A stretch of 64,000 bases of DNA from Paenibacillaceae bacterium (GCA_004134985.1 REGQ01000016.1:60674-124673); one strand, 5' to 3'; counted from the first letter of the stretch, positions 52,367 through 62,261 are shown. Numbers and translations are program-made. The notes: generated from the letters alone by a model not told the origin.

Positions 52367-53698
52367 ATGAAGAAAATGCATTTTATGATAACGCTTTTAT
52401 TATCGATGTCCCTTCTTTTAGCAGCATGTGGAGGAGGCGAGAAGGCGAATTCCGGTACGAAAACAGGTGGGGAAGGCAAGCCTTACGCCGGAGAAACCAT
52501 CAATGTCCTTATTTTGAAAACGCCCGCATGGGATGCTTTGATAAGCAAGGCAGCGGAATTCCAGGAGGAAACGGGAATTAAAATTAATTTCGACTCGCTC
52601 CCGGAAAAATCCTATTTTCAGAAGCTGGATATGACGTTGTCTGGAAAAACAGGCGAATATGACGTCGTTTGGGGAAATAACAAGAGCTTGCCTGCTATGA
52701 TTTCGGGCGACTGGCTAGAGCCGCTTAACGCCTACCTGGAAGATCCAGAGTTAACAGAGGATTCTTACGATTATACCGATTTTATTCCAAAGCTTGCCAA
52801 GAACCTGTCTATGGATGGCAATGTTTATGGACTGCCAGGAAACGGTGAGGCAAATATTCTTTACTACAATAAGAAAATGTTCGAAGAGGCTGGACTCACA
52901 GCACCTCCGAAAAATCTTGAAGAGCTGGAAGCTTATGCAGCTAAGCTGACTAATCGTGAGAAAGATCAATCAGGTATCGTTCTTCGGGCCACTAGAGAGG
53001 GCAATGCGAACAGCTTCTCCTGGATTATGATATGGAAGATGCTTGGCGGGAACTGGCTGGCGGATGCAGAAGCGCCGTATGCGGTATTGGATAAGAAAGA
53101 AGCTGTGGAAGCTACAGAACTTTGGATAGACCTCGTTAATAATTATGCTCCCAAAGGAATTCACAGCTACGGTTTCAATGAATCGCTGCTTGCCTTCCAA
53201 CAAGGTAAAGCCGCAATGATGATTGATGTGAATACCTTTATGCCAGAGGTTGAGAATGCCGAGAAATCTACTGTGGCTGGGCAAGTAGGCTATAGCGTGC
53301 TTGAAGGAACGGGAGATGAGTATACAGTAGGGCCAACGTGGGGCATCTTCATGCCGAAGGATGGAAGGAACAAAGATGTTGCTTGGCAGTTTATGAAATG
53401 GGCGACAAGCAAAGAGGTGATGCAGGAGATGGCAGACCAGAAGATCCGTTCTGATGCAACTCGTACATCGGTTCTTGATTCGGAAGGTTTCAAGGAGAAC
53501 TTCAATGCAGAGTGGGCAGAAGCTAACAAGCAGGCATTGAATCATACCGATTTCGGTTACACACCGCTTGTAGTTGAAGGAAGTGAAATTCGTGATGCAC
53601 TATCTGTAGCGATTGCAAAAGCAGCGACAAACCAGAGCACTGTTGAAGCTGCTTTAAAAGAAGCGAACGAGCGAATCAAGAAAATTATGAGTGAATAA
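52367..53698 (+). CDS. Sugar-binding lipoprotein
   Basis: 443 residues; AGGGGAGG precedes the ATG. Signal peptide with lipobox LAAC, Gly-rich linker, then a family 1 solute-binding fold (about 40-443; INVLILKTPAWDALISKAAE, GEYDVVWGNNKSLPAMISGD, TWGIFMPKDGRNKDVAWQFM). It should deliver a sugar, polyol or sugar acid to the two permeases in this operon. Confidence 0.9.
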   Translation: MKKMHFMITLLLSMSLLLAACGGGEKANSGTKTGGEGKPYAGETINVLILKTPAWDALISKAAEFQEETGIKINFDSLPEKSYFQKLDMTLSGKTGEYDVVWGNNKSLPAMISGDWLEPLNAYLEDPELTEDSYDYTDFIPKLAKNLSMDGNVYGLPGNGEANILYYNKKMFEEAGLTAPPKNLEELEAYAAKLTNREKDQSGIVLRATREGNANSFSWIMIWKMLGGNWLADAEAPYAVLDKKEAVEATELWIDLVNNYAPKGIHSYGFNESLLAFQQGKAAMMIDVNTFMPEVENAEKSTVAGQVGYSVLEGTGDEYTVGPTWGIFMPKDGRNKDVAWQFMKWATSKEVMQEMADQKIRSDATRTSVLDSEGFKENFNAEWAEANKQALNHTDFGYTPLVVEGSEIRDALSVAIAKAATNQSTVEAALKEANERIKKIMSE

Positions 53699-53717
53699 CA
53701 AGTTATTTAATGTAAGG

Positions 53718-53747
53718 GGATGAGGAAGAGAATCCCCTTCCTCATCC
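53718..53747. promoter_or_regulatory. Intercistronic hairpin after the binding-protein gene
   Basis: GGATGAGGAAG-N8-CTTCCTCATCC, an 11-bp perfect stem without T tract. It also covers the first in-frame ATG (53720) of the permease frame, which argues against that start. Same position as the hairpin at 46437-46464. Confidence 0.7.
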
Positions 53748-53770
53748 TGAAAGGAGGCATGAGTGACCTC

Positions 53771-54676
53771 ATGAAAAGCAATGCAATACAATTGACCCGA
53801 AAGAAACGGGGTTCGCTCCACTCACGAGACGGTTTAATGCTGATTATGCTTATCGCTCCAGCCTTTTTAATATTGCTGGTGCTTAGTATGGGACCGCTTC
53901 TGCACAGTCTTTATACCGGCATGTTTGATTCGAACTTGTCCAAGCCGGTCAAGACCTTTGTAGGGTTTGGAAACTATAAGGAAGTTTTATTCGACAGTTA
54001 TTTCTGGAATGCGCTTTACAATACCTTTTATCAAGTATTTGGTACTGTAGGCATTCAACTGATCTTCGGAATGGTCATAGCCTTGCTGCTGGCCAGAACA
54101 TTCAAGGGCGTTAAAGTGCTCCGTGCGCTTTATCTGCTGCCAATGATGACGACACCAATTGTCGTAGGTCTCGTATGGCGAATGCTGTTCAATCCGGAAC
54201 TGGGGATGATTAATTACTACTTGAGCAAGATCGGCATTATAGGACCGAACTGGCTAGGTGATCCGAACTGGGCAATGCCATCGATTATTTTGTCTGACGT
54301 ATGGCTATCCACACCGTTTATGACGATGATTTTATTGGCAGGTCTTCAGACGCTGCCTGCCGATCCCTATGAGTCGGCGGAGATCGATGGAGCGAATAAA
54401 TTCCAGACCTTCTGGTACATTACACTGCCACTGCTTAAGCCGTATATCTATATGGCGTTGCTGTTCAGGATGATGGATGCAATCAAGCGGTTTGACACGA
54501 TCTATATTATGACAGGCGGCGGGCCAGGCAACAAAACAGAGACGCTTAATATCTATGTCTATCACCAGGCATTCGAGTTTCTGAAAACGGGATACGCAGC
54601 AGCGCTGTCCAATGTCATGCTGTTAATTATTTTGTTCATTAGCGTGTACTTCTTGCGTAAAATTCAAAAATCATAA
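53771..54676 (+). CDS. Sugar ABC importer permease, MalF-like
   Basis: 301 residues from the ATG at 53771, with AAAGGAGG 13 bases upstream; the ATG at 53759 is only one base from that site and the one at 53720 lies in a hairpin. Six membrane segments and the EAA motif (DPYESAEIDGANKFQTFWYI). Partner of the permease at 51495. Confidence 0.9.
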   Translation: MKSNAIQLTRKKRGSLHSRDGLMLIMLIAPAFLILLVLSMGPLLHSLYTGMFDSNLSKPVKTFVGFGNYKEVLFDSYFWNALYNTFYQVFGTVGIQLIFGMVIALLLARTFKGVKVLRALYLLPMMTTPIVVGLVWRMLFNPELGMINYYLSKIGIIGPNWLGDPNWAMPSIILSDVWLSTPFMTMILLAGLQTLPADPYESAEIDGANKFQTFWYITLPLLKPYIYMALLFRMMDAIKRFDTIYIMTGGGPGNKTETLNIYVYHQAFEFLKTGYAAALSNVMLLIILFISVYFLRKIQKS

Positions 54677-54716
54677 CACAAACAAGATTTGATAAAGAGA
54701 TGGGAGACGGATTTAA

Positions 54717-55382
54717 ATGCAGAAACCATGGGTACAGATCGCAATCGATACGTTGAATGTTGAGAAGGCAAACGAGTATACACAAATCGCGCTGCAAGCC
54801 GGGGCAGACTGGATCGAAGCTGGCACGCCGCTTATTTATTTTGAAGGCATTAAGGTTATTGGCAAGATGGTTGAGTTCAGCAAAGACGTGCCTGTCGTCG
54901 CGGATTTCAAGGCGCAAGATGGTGTGTACAAATATTTCGCTGATGCAGCCAAACAAGGGGCAAAGGTTGCCACTGTACTTGCTCAAATGAATGATGGAAG
55001 CATTCAAGAGGCTGTGAGAGCCGGTAAAGAGCATGGCATTCAAGTAATAGCGGATCTATTCTCCGTGAAGCCCGAAGATTTGGCCCAGCGTGCGAAGGAA
55101 GTAGAAGCGCTCGGTGTCGACTATTTGCTTAAGCATCTAGGGATGGATGAGACCAAATATTATCCGGATCGCAAATGCGCAGATGGCGTAAAAGAAATTG
55201 TTGATGCGGTTTCCATCCCTGTAGGCGTATCTACCTTCGGTATTGAAGATGCTCTTGAAGCATTGCAAGCTGGAGCATCCTTCATTGTTCAGGGTGAGCC
55301 GATATTGAGTTCCGAGAATGCACTGGAAAAGCTGACAGCCTTTATCACGACTGTTAAAGCAACTGCCAACGAGAATAAATAA
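54717..55382 (+). CDS. HPS/KGPDC-like TIM barrel (OMPDC superfamily)
   Basis: 221 residues; GATGGGAGACG precedes the ATG. The fold and active site follow 3-hexulose-6-phosphate synthase and 3-keto-L-gulonate-6-phosphate decarboxylase: Asp11 after strand 1, WIEAGTPLI, the signature DFKAQD (63-68, DxKxxD) and His140 in LKHLGMDE. The phosphate-binding end departs from the family: strand 7 reads VSTFGI (171-176) instead of a GGI type, and strand 8 reads QGEPI (192-196) instead of GRxI, placing Glu where Arg is usual. No sugar kinase is in the operon. I infer an aldolase or decarboxylase acting on an unphosphorylated keto-sugar or keto-acid. Confidence 0.8.
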   Translation: MQKPWVQIAIDTLNVEKANEYTQIALQAGADWIEAGTPLIYFEGIKVIGKMVEFSKDVPVVADFKAQDGVYKYFADAAKQGAKVATVLAQMNDGSIQEAVRAGKEHGIQVIADLFSVKPEDLAQRAKEVEALGVDYLLKHLGMDETKYYPDRKCADGVKEIVDAVSIPVGVSTFGIEDALEALQAGASFIVQGEPILSSENALEKLTAFITTVKATANENK

Positions 55383-55400
55383 TAAAGGAGAATGGTCAGT

Positions 55401-56432
55401 ATGAAAGCAGCAGTTATTAGCGCTCCCTATCGGTTCAATATTGAAGAGCATGATGTTCCCACACCTAACGCAGGAGAGGTGCTGATCCGCGTACATGCAG
55501 TCGGCATATGTGGCTCTGATGTGCATGGCATGGAGGCGGATGGGGGTCAAAGAAGACAGCCGGGTCTAATTATGGGTCATGAGGCAGCAGGAGAAATTGC
55601 AGCAGTTGGTGCAGATGTGACCTCTTGGAAGGTGGGTGACCGTGTTGCGATCGATCCGCAGCTGTCATGCGGATATTGCTATGCGTGTGAAAGAGGATGG
55701 AAAAATCTTTGTGAAAACGGCGTAACGATCGGTTCCTCGCGCAAGCAGCTTACGCATGGAACGATGCGGGAATATATCGCTGTTCCAACAAGACAAATCT
55801 ATCGCTTGCCGGACAACGTAAGTTTTGACGAGGGTGCAACACTTGATTTCGTCGGCAACGCGGTTCATGTACTTAACCGTTCGAACAGCAAGCTTGGCGA
55901 TACCTTCCTCATTATCGGAACAGGCGCCATTGGTCTCATTGCGGTACAGCTTGCCAAGCTGCGTGGCGCTGGCAAAATCATTGCAGTCGATACATCGGAT
56001 GCCAAGCTGAAGCTTGCAAAGCAATTCGGTGCGGATCGCACGATTAATCCGTTGAAGGAGGATGTGCTGACAGTCGTTCGCGCGGAAACAGGAGGCTACG
56101 GCGCTGAGATTGTGCTTGAAATGGTAGGTCTGTCTGCTACGTATGCTACAGCAGTCCAAGCAGCGAAGATGCAAGGTACGGTTATGGCTTTGGGGTTTGC
56201 AGCTGATGAAGTAACATTGCCAAGCCAGGCGCTCCTTTTTAACGAGGTAACCATTGTCGGTTGTACAGGCTTCTCCTTCGAGGGAACCACGGTGCTGAAT
56301 ATGATTGCAGATGGCAGGATTGATGTTAAACCGCTCATTACTCATGAGTATCCGCTTGAACATATTGAAGATGGCTTCAAAGTACTGTTGGACAAGCAGG
56401 CGGAAGCAATTAAAGTTATCATTCATCCATAA
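55401..56432 (+). CDS. Zinc-dependent dehydrogenase, sorbitol/threonine type
   Basis: 343 residues from the ATG at 55401 (AAAGGAG upstream; the ATG at 55392 is too close to it). Catalytic zinc ligands in GICGSDVHG and MGHEAAGE; structural zinc Cys cluster [18 protein letters not shown]-binding [14 protein letters not shown] followed by IAVDTSD (Asp favours NAD+). It should oxidise a secondary alcohol of a sugar, polyol or sugar acid. It follows the HPS-like gene by 18 bases. Confidence 0.9.
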   Translation: MKAAVISAPYRFNIEEHDVPTPNAGEVLIRVHAVGICGSDVHGMEADGGQRRQPGLIMGHEAAGEIAAVGADVTSWKVGDRVAIDPQLSCGYCYACERGWKNLCENGVTIGSSRKQLTHGTMREYIAVPTRQIYRLPDNVSFDEGATLDFVGNAVHVLNRSNSKLGDTFLIIGTGAIGLIAVQLAKLRGAGKIIAVDTSDAKLKLAKQFGADRTINPLKEDVLTVVRAETGGYGAEIVLEMVGLSATYATAVQAAKMQGTVMALGFAADEVTLPSQALLFNEVTIVGCTGFSFEGTTVLNMIADGRIDVKPLITHEYPLEHIEDGFKVLLDKQAEAIKVIIHP

Positions 56433-56457
56433 TGAAATGGGAAACGAGGCGAGAGAG

Positions 56458-57927
56458 ATGAAACCTACTATAGAAGGACAAGCAAATGAACCGCTTCGAA
56501 ATTTTATTGGCGGACAATGGACGCCTTCGTTATCGGGTAAGACAGAGCCGGTCTATCAGCCTGCAACAGGAGAGATTATCGCTCATGTTCCGCTATCCGA
56601 TCTTGAGGATGTTAACCTGGCAGTGACAACTGCCAAGGAGGCTTTCAAGGAATGGAGCAAGACGCCAGTACCCAAGAGAGCGCGCATCCTGTTCCGCTAT
56701 CAACAACTGCTAGTAGAAAACTGGCATGAGCTTGCAGTACTGATTACGACAGAGAACGGCAAGAACTACGACGAAGCGTATGGCGAAGTCCAGCGTGGAA
56801 TTGAATGTGTCGAGTTCGCTGCCGGCGCTCCTTCCCTAATGATGGGCAAGCAGCTGCCGGATATCGCAAGCCGTATGGAATCCGGGATGTATCGTTATCC
56901 AATTGGGGTGATCGGTGGCATCACGCCGTTCAACTTTCCGATGATGGTTCCTTGTTGGATGTTCCCTTTAGCTATTGCCTGCGGCAATAGCTTCGTACTG
57001 AAGCCATCCGAGAGAACACCGCTGCTGGCTAACCGTCTAGCCGAGCTATTGAAGGAAGCTGGACTTCCTGACGGCGTGTTTAATTTGGTTCATGGTGCAC
57101 ATGATGTCGTAAACGGGCTGCTGAATCATGAATACGTGAATGCCATTTCGTTCGTTGGCTCGCAGCCCGTTGCAGAATATGTGCATAAGACGGCTTCTGC
57201 CAATGGCAAACGCGTTCAAGCACTGGCGGGAGCTAAAAACCACAGCATCGTTATGCCGGATGCGAATATGGATCTGACCGTTCGCCAAATTGTGAATGCA
57301 TCCTTCGGATCTGCCGGCGAGCGCTGCATGGCTTGTTCCGTCGTCGTAGCAGTCGGGGATATCGCAGATCAACTCATCGAAGAAATCAAAGCAGCAAGCG
57401 ATCAGCTTCGAATTGGCAATGGATTAGAGAAGGAAGTATTTCTAGGTCCGCTAATTCGCCAATCGCATAAAGAAAGAACGCTCAAATATATTGATAGCGG
57501 CTTGGAAGAAGGGGCTGTACTGCTCCGTGATGGTCGCTTGGATGACGCTGCTTCAGAAGAAGGGTACTTCGTAGGCCCAACGATCTTCGATCATGTGAGT
57601 ACCGAGATGAAAATTTGGAAGGATGAAATTTTTGCTCCGGTATTGTCCATTATGCGTGCTGAATCATTGGATGAGGCCATTGAAATTATGAATCGTTCGG
57701 AATTTGCTAATGGCGCTTGTATTTATACACAGAATGGGAGCCATGTCCGTCAATTCAGAGAGCAAGTCGAAGCAGGCATGCTGGGTGTAAACGTCGGCGT
57801 TCCGGCACCGATGGCATTCTTCCCGTTCTCCGGCTGGAAAAACTCCTTCTATGGCGATTTGCATGCTAACGGTACAGATGGCGTAGAGTTCTATACACGC
57901 AAAAAAATGATTACGGCGAGATGGTAG
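56458..57927 (+). CDS. mmsA: Methylmalonate-semialdehyde-type aldehyde dehydrogenase
   Basis: 489 residues from the ATG at 56458 (GAGGCGAGAGAG upstream). Conserved ALDH motifs: [16 protein letters not shown], the catalytic Cys290 in [10 protein letters not shown] and [13 protein letters not shown]. The overall pattern is that of CoA-acylating MMSDH (MmsA/IolA), which turns malonate or methylmalonate semialdehyde into acetyl- or propionyl-CoA with loss of CO2. An odd point is [18 protein letters not shown], as in that family. It suggests that the pathway ends in a semialdehyde of a three-carbon or four-carbon acid. Confidence 0.85.
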   Translation: MKPTIEGQANEPLRNFIGGQWTPSLSGKTEPVYQPATGEIIAHVPLSDLEDVNLAVTTAKEAFKEWSKTPVPKRARILFRYQQLLVENWHELAVLITTENGKNYDEAYGEVQRGIECVEFAAGAPSLMMGKQLPDIASRMESGMYRYPIGVIGGITPFNFPMMVPCWMFPLAIACGNSFVLKPSERTPLLANRLAELLKEAGLPDGVFNLVHGAHDVVNGLLNHEYVNAISFVGSQPVAEYVHKTASANGKRVQALAGAKNHSIVMPDANMDLTVRQIVNASFGSAGERCMACSVVVAVGDIADQLIEEIKAASDQLRIGNGLEKEVFLGPLIRQSHKERTLKYIDSGLEEGAVLLRDGRLDDAASEEGYFVGPTIFDHVSTEMKIWKDEIFAPVLSIMRAESLDEAIEIMNRSEFANGACIYTQNGSHVRQFREQVEAGMLGVNVGVPAPMAFFPFSGWKNSFYGDLHANGTDGVEFYTRKKMITARW

Positions 57928-57942
57928 GTGAACCAGTTGACA

Positions 57943-58986
57943 ATGATGAAGGCATTGGTACAGTATGAAAGAGGGAATAAAAAGGTACGCATAGAGGAAA
58001 TTCCGATCCCTAATGAGCTTGGACCAAAGGATATACTAATGGAGATTCGAGCAGTCGGCGTCTGTGGCAGCGACCTGCACATCTATCATGGTACGAATGG
58101 ATTTTATGTCAAACCTCGCCTTGTTCTCGGCCATGAGTATTCAGGAGTGGTTGTTGAGGTGGGAACTGAGGTTCGCCTGTTCAAAAAAGGGGATCGGATT
58201 GTAAGTGAAACACCTGTCTATGTATGCGATGCATGTGTGTACTGTCGATCTGGCCAATTCGATCTATGTCCGAGACGTCTCGCATTCGGGGCGACTGCCG
58301 ATGGCGGCATGGCCCAGTATGTGAAGACAAGAGAAGCCATCTGCCATCATGTTCCGGATGTCATATCCTTTGAGAAAGCGGCTTTGACTGAGCCCGCTTG
58401 TGTGGCATACAATGCGATTGCTCATCATTCCCGTATTCAACCGGGTGATCATGTTGTAATCATCGGTCCAGGACCCATCGGGCTGATGTGTCTGCAGGTA
58501 GCCAAGCTGGCATCTCCGGGGAAACTGACTTTGGTAGGCACAAAGCGTGATCACAATCGTCTTGAGCTGGCTAGACAGTTTGGCGCGGATGAGGTTATTG
58601 TTGTGGAAGAAGAGGACGCCGTCGCTAAGGTGATGGCCGAAGGAGACGGCTTCGGCGCGGATCTGGTCGTTGATTGTGTTGGGATTAGTGCAACACTCCA
58701 GCAAAGCATGGAGATGGTACGCCATGGTGGACAAATTACCAAGGTGGGCTGGGGACCAGCTCCGGTCGGCTTCTCACTTGATCCCATTATCCAGAAGGCG
58801 GTCAGGCTTCAAGGTTCCTTCAGCCACAAGTACTATCAGTGGGAGAATGTACTCAAGCTAATGGCAAGAGACGAGATTGATCCCATGCCAATGACGAAAA
58901 TATATGCGATGGATGATTGGGAAGCTGCCTTCGAGGAGATGCATTCCCTCGTTCATGCAAAATCGGTGCTGCTGCCTAACGGTTGA
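57943..58986 (+). CDS. Zinc-dependent dehydrogenase, second in the operon
   Basis: 347 residues from the ATG at 57943; a GTG at 57928 directly after the previous stop is less likely. Zinc ligands in GVCGSDLHIYHG and GHEYSGVV; structural Cys cluster CDACVYCRSGQFDLC; NAD-binding GPGPIGLMCLQVAK. Together with the dehydrogenase at 55401 it implies two alcohol oxidations in the pathway. Confidence 0.9.
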   Translation: MMKALVQYERGNKKVRIEEIPIPNELGPKDILMEIRAVGVCGSDLHIYHGTNGFYVKPRLVLGHEYSGVVVEVGTEVRLFKKGDRIVSETPVYVCDACVYCRSGQFDLCPRRLAFGATADGGMAQYVKTREAICHHVPDVISFEKAALTEPACVAYNAIAHHSRIQPGDHVVIIGPGPIGLMCLQVAKLASPGKLTLVGTKRDHNRLELARQFGADEVIVVEEEDAVAKVMAEGDGFGADLVVDCVGISATLQQSMEMVRHGGQITKVGWGPAPVGFSLDPIIQKAVRLQGSFSHKYYQWENVLKLMARDEIDPMPMTKIYAMDDWEAAFEEMHSLVHAKSVLLPNG

Positions 58987-59019
58987 GCTGGCGGGCAGCA
59001 ATGAAGGGAGAGCTTGTGT

Positions 59020-59967
59020 GTGAAGCAGAATTATGAACAGAAGAATGAGCACATCCGTACTCAATATGAGCAGTGGCGGCTGCAGCGATCAGAGCCGATC
59101 TCGGATGTTAAGCTGTCATGGAGCAATTGGTGCTTTGGCATCGAGCCTCTGGAAACCTCAATGAAAAGGATGCAGCAGGCCGGTCTGTCGTATATTGAGC
59201 TGCATGGCAACCATTATGGACCAGGACTTGGCTATAAGGCTGGTGAGGTGTCGAGGTTGCTAACGAGCTATGGGCTTCAAGTATCTGGGGTCTGCGGCAT
59301 GTTTTCCAACGACAATGATTTGTCCAGCAATCGGGCAATTCATCGTCAGGCGGCGCTCGATTATATCAAGCGCGAGCTGGAGTTCTGTGCGGAGATCGGA
59401 GCTAATTACCTGCTGGTCGTACCCAGCTCCGTAGGCCGTCCACAAAAATACGATGACACGGAATTCGAGCGCAGTGTCGAGACGCTGCAGCTGGCTGGAG
59501 AATGGTTCGAGCAGTATGGCATCAAGGGTGCAATTGAACCTATTCGTTCTGCCGAGGTCAGTCTGGTACGGACCATCAAGGATGCGCAGAAATATATTGA
59601 GGCTGTCAATATGCCAGGTATTAATTGGATTAACGGCGATGTCTATCATATGCAATCTGAAGAGAGGCATATTGGGGAAGCTATACTTGCTGCCGGAGAA
59701 CAGCTTATAAATTTGCATCTGGCAGACAGCAACAGAAGCACGCTTGGTGACGGCTCTTTGGATGTCGATACCATTATTATGTGTTTGCATATGCTTGGTT
59801 TTTCTGATCAGGACAAGTTCGCTTCATTCGAACCGCTTGGGCCAGGAGGCGCGCCTTATCCGGCGATGTATGGCAAGCCGGATGCAGCGTTTCTCGATCG
59901 TATTGTCAATGATTCTGTTCGTTATTTCCGTGAGCGGGAGGCAGTTATCCGTCAGTCATGGGCGTAG
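59020..59967 (+). CDS. Sugar isomerase/epimerase, AP-endonuclease-2-type TIM barrel
   Basis: About 315 residues from a GTG at 59020, with AAGGGAGAG upstream; a TTG at 59014 is an alternative. The barrel carries the metal-site pattern of the IolE/IolI, tagatose-epimerase family: ELHGNHYGPG, a Glu in GAIEPIR, the NWINGDVYHMQ strand, LHLADSNR and FEPLGPGG. Last gene of the operon. Relatives isomerise or dehydrate keto-sugars or inosose without phosphate, in line with the kinase-less pathway. Confidence 0.85.
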   Translation: MKQNYEQKNEHIRTQYEQWRLQRSEPISDVKLSWSNWCFGIEPLETSMKRMQQAGLSYIELHGNHYGPGLGYKAGEVSRLLTSYGLQVSGVCGMFSNDNDLSSNRAIHRQAALDYIKRELEFCAEIGANYLLVVPSSVGRPQKYDDTEFERSVETLQLAGEWFEQYGIKGAIEPIRSAEVSLVRTIKDAQKYIEAVNMPGINWINGDVYHMQSEERHIGEAILAAGEQLINLHLADSNRSTLGDGSLDVDTIIMCLHMLGFSDQDKFASFEPLGPGGAPYPAMYGKPDAAFLDRIVNDSVRYFREREAVIRQSWA

Positions 59968-60058
59968 TATTCAGCAGCTCGGTGAAGCTTCCTGCGAACT
60001 TCATTCCCAAGGGAGCAGCATGGAAGAGACGGGTGCCCCAACCAGTAAGTTTTGTAAG

Positions 60059-60087
60059 AGGCCTATGCGCACGCGCATAGGCCTTTT
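60059..60087 (+). terminator. Terminator of the catabolic operon
   Basis: AGGCCTATGCG-CACG-CGCATAGGCCT then TTTT: an 11-bp perfect stem, 92 bases after the isomerase stop. Confidence 0.85.
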
Positions 60088-60202
60088 GATTTGGGAGCGG
60101 ACAACCATTCGCTAGCGGCGCTCGGGACCGTTTTGTGATATCCTTATTTTATGAAATGGTGTAGGGAGCTTGAACCTGAACTTGAGGAGGTAGATTCAAA
60201 GG

Positions 60203-61120
60203 ATGAACAAGCATTATTGCTTTAAGCCCGATGAGATCGAAAATATAGGTAAGCGGTTTGGCAAAGATTTTTATGAAAAGGTTTTGAGCGATATTGATGG
60301 ATATGCTGAGAAGTGGGCGCTAACCTCTTTTCAACTGGTTCCTTCCTATTCTGCAAACCTGGTTTTTATATGCGATTCAGAAAAATTCGGAAGCGCAGCA
60401 CTGAAAATAGGCAATCCATCCTCGGGAGAAATACATACAGAGTTCAATACGTTGAATCAGTATAACGGCAGGCGATTTTGCAGTGTGTATGACGCAGATA
60501 TCGAAAACGGAGTTATCCTGGAACAATGTGTGCAGCCGGGGAATCCTTTAAGGGAAGAGCGCTCGCTTGAAGCAAGATTATCTGTTTTTTGTGCCTTGTA
60601 TAAAGACTTGCATATCCCCCCTGTTAAAGCAGAAATGTTCCCAACCTACACCGCGTGGGTCGCTAAGATAACAGCATACATGAGCAAGCGGGAGGATTGC
60701 ATAGAGTTATATGAATATATGAAAAAAGCAAATGCGATCTGCTTATCTGTTTCTGCCTTGTATTCGCAAAAGATGCTGCTGCATGGCGATTTTCATCATG
60801 ATAATATTTTGCTGGGTCAGGATGGAGCGTATGTTATTATCGACCCTAAAGGCGTCATAGGCGATCCTGTGTTTGATGTGCCGCGGTTTATATTAAATGA
60901 ATTCGGTGATGAAATAACGGCGGACTTATATCAGAAAATAAATGAGATCATAAGCATTTTTGAAACAAAGCTCCATATTCCAAACGACATTTTAAGGAAA
61001 TGCCTTTTTGTAGAAACGGCAATGGGAGTATGCTGGAGCGTAGAGAGCGGCGCGACTCCTGAGGAGTATCCCGATCTTCTCAAAAATGTAGCTTTCGCAG
61101 AATCGCTATTGAATCGTTGA
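60203..61120 (+). CDS. Streptomycin-6-kinase-type phosphotransferase (APH(6)-like)
   Basis: 305 residues; TTGAGGAGG precedes the ATG. Catalytic loop LLHGDFHHDNILL (HGDxxxxN) and metal motif IIDPKGVIGDPVFDVPRFI, the wording typical of the APH(6)/hydroxyurea phosphotransferase family (PF04655). Members inactivate streptomycin, but chromosomal homologues in Bacillales often have unknown substrates. It stands alone. Confidence 0.82.
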   Translation: MNKHYCFKPDEIENIGKRFGKDFYEKVLSDIDGYAEKWALTSFQLVPSYSANLVFICDSEKFGSAALKIGNPSSGEIHTEFNTLNQYNGRRFCSVYDADIENGVILEQCVQPGNPLREERSLEARLSVFCALYKDLHIPPVKAEMFPTYTAWVAKITAYMSKREDCIELYEYMKKANAICLSVSALYSQKMLLHGDFHHDNILLGQDGAYVIIDPKGVIGDPVFDVPRFILNEFGDEITADLYQKINEIISIFETKLHIPNDILRKCLFVETAMGVCWSVESGATPEEYPDLLKNVAFAESLLNR

Positions 61121-61220
61121 TGTATGTAGCCTGGATAAGAAGGGACTACAGAAGACATCTATGTCGACGACCCCTTGCAATACTTGTGCATTGGGTTAGA
61201 GCGAATTAGAGGGCAAGAGC

Positions 61221-61402
61221 AAATAATGCAATAAAGCAGGATTACGCTTCAAAATTAGTTGGGATGTAGAAAATAATGCGATTATGCAGGAAATTAACCG
61301 GAAAGACAACGAAATGGCGGAATGATGTGAAAAATGCTGCATTTTAGCAGCAGTCTGCTCCATATCAGCAAAAAAGGGCATGAAATCCTGTGTTTTAGCA
61401 GG
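61221..61402. repeat. Four imperfect dyads at 50-60 bp spacing
   Basis: Related units around 61221 (AAATAATGCAATAAAGCAGG), 61271 (AAATAATGCGATTATGCAGG), 61331 (AAAATGCTGCATTTTAGCAG) and 61383 (AAATCCTGTGTTTTAGCAGG). The first three carry TGC-N6-GCA; the third extends to TGCTGC-N6-GCAGCA. The last unit is the loop end of a terminator. Not a CRISPR array, since spacers and repeats are not uniform. It looks like a decayed intergenic repeat family. Confidence 0.5.
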
Positions 61403-61413
61403 ATTTCATGCCC
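61376..61413 (-). terminator. Terminator of the CPT-like kinase gene
   Basis: A 15-bp perfect stem (GGGCATGAAATCCTG and its complement), an 8-base loop and, on the minus strand, a TTTTTT tract, about 100 bases past the kinase stop. Confidence 0.85.
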
Positions 61414-61515
61414 TTCTTCGGAGTTGGCGAAAGTTTGTCACACTGGCTCCCTGGCTCTAATCTCGCTTCTCACCTTTATTTGCCGTCACCACAATCGGTC
61501 CTGTGGTCATTGCAA

Positions 61516-62031
61516 TCATTTGTTGAACAACGTGTCAATAATGATTTCCGCACATTCAGCTGGGGTATGCAAGCTGGTGTCGACCGAGCAGCTGTACTGA
61601 ATATTTTCTGCCATTATTTTATGCTGCTCGTCCGACTGATCTTCCCCTCTGTCCCCGCGTTCGATGTTGCGCTTGCGGCATACTTCCAAAGGACAAAACA
61701 CCTCAACGATTTCCAGCGGGTATCCCTTAAATATTTCTTGGACTTGTTCGTAATGCGGGTTCAATTCTGGTCGTTCAACAAGGATGCCATCAATTAATAT
61801 GTTCTTGCCGCAATCGGAAAATAATTTTGCAGTGCGGTACATCATCATAATAAGGTCACTTAAATGTTTCCAGTAATCTTCCTGTAAAAATTTATCGCCT
61901 ATCATTTCCTCAAACATGTCATTGGCAACCACATAAAAAAATGGCTCTGGTCTGGCTTGAATCGCATCGACGATCGATGTTTTCCCGGAGCTTGTCACAC
62001 CATTGAGAAAGACAATTTTACCTTTTTCCAC
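61516..62031 (-). CDS. Chloramphenicol-phosphotransferase-like kinase
   Basis: 171 residues. P-loop FLNGVTSSGKTSIVDAIQ near the start, a VANDMFEEM segment at the substrate side, ILIDGILVERPEL strand and the arginine-rich lid region EVCRKRNIERGDRGEDQ. This matches the CPT family, in which chloramphenicol 3-O-phosphotransferase is the studied member; most relatives have unknown small-molecule substrates. The ATG is preceded by GAGAAGTGG. It stands alone with its own terminator. Confidence 0.82.
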   Translation of the reverse strand: MEKGKIVFLNGVTSSGKTSIVDAIQARPEPFFYVVANDMFEEMIGDKFLQEDYWKHLSDLIMMMYRTAKLFSDCGKNILIDGILVERPELNPHYEQVQEIFKGYPLEIVEVFCPLEVCRKRNIERGDRGEDQSDEQHKIMAENIQYSCSVDTSLHTPAECAEIIIDTLFNK

Positions 62032-62261
62032 TTCTCTCGTTCTCCTTTGGTTCTGTTTGTAAGACTCAAAATCAGATTTTTAATCGATTATATTACAAAA
62101 TAAGGATGATTGAAAGATATTATTAACAATTTTAGAAAAAAACGGTATAGTTGAATCTTGAATTTGTTTTGCTGCAGCTCCCTCAGATGATATGGCAATG
62201 AAGTGGATTTGGTGCGACTAGGAAATGGGGGTTGTCGAGCGGGAGGGTCTATAGGGGCTTT

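Noticed and set aside
61221..61402. CRISPR array
   Set aside because: Repeat units differ strongly from each other, spacing is 50, 60 and 52 bases and no cas genes are near.
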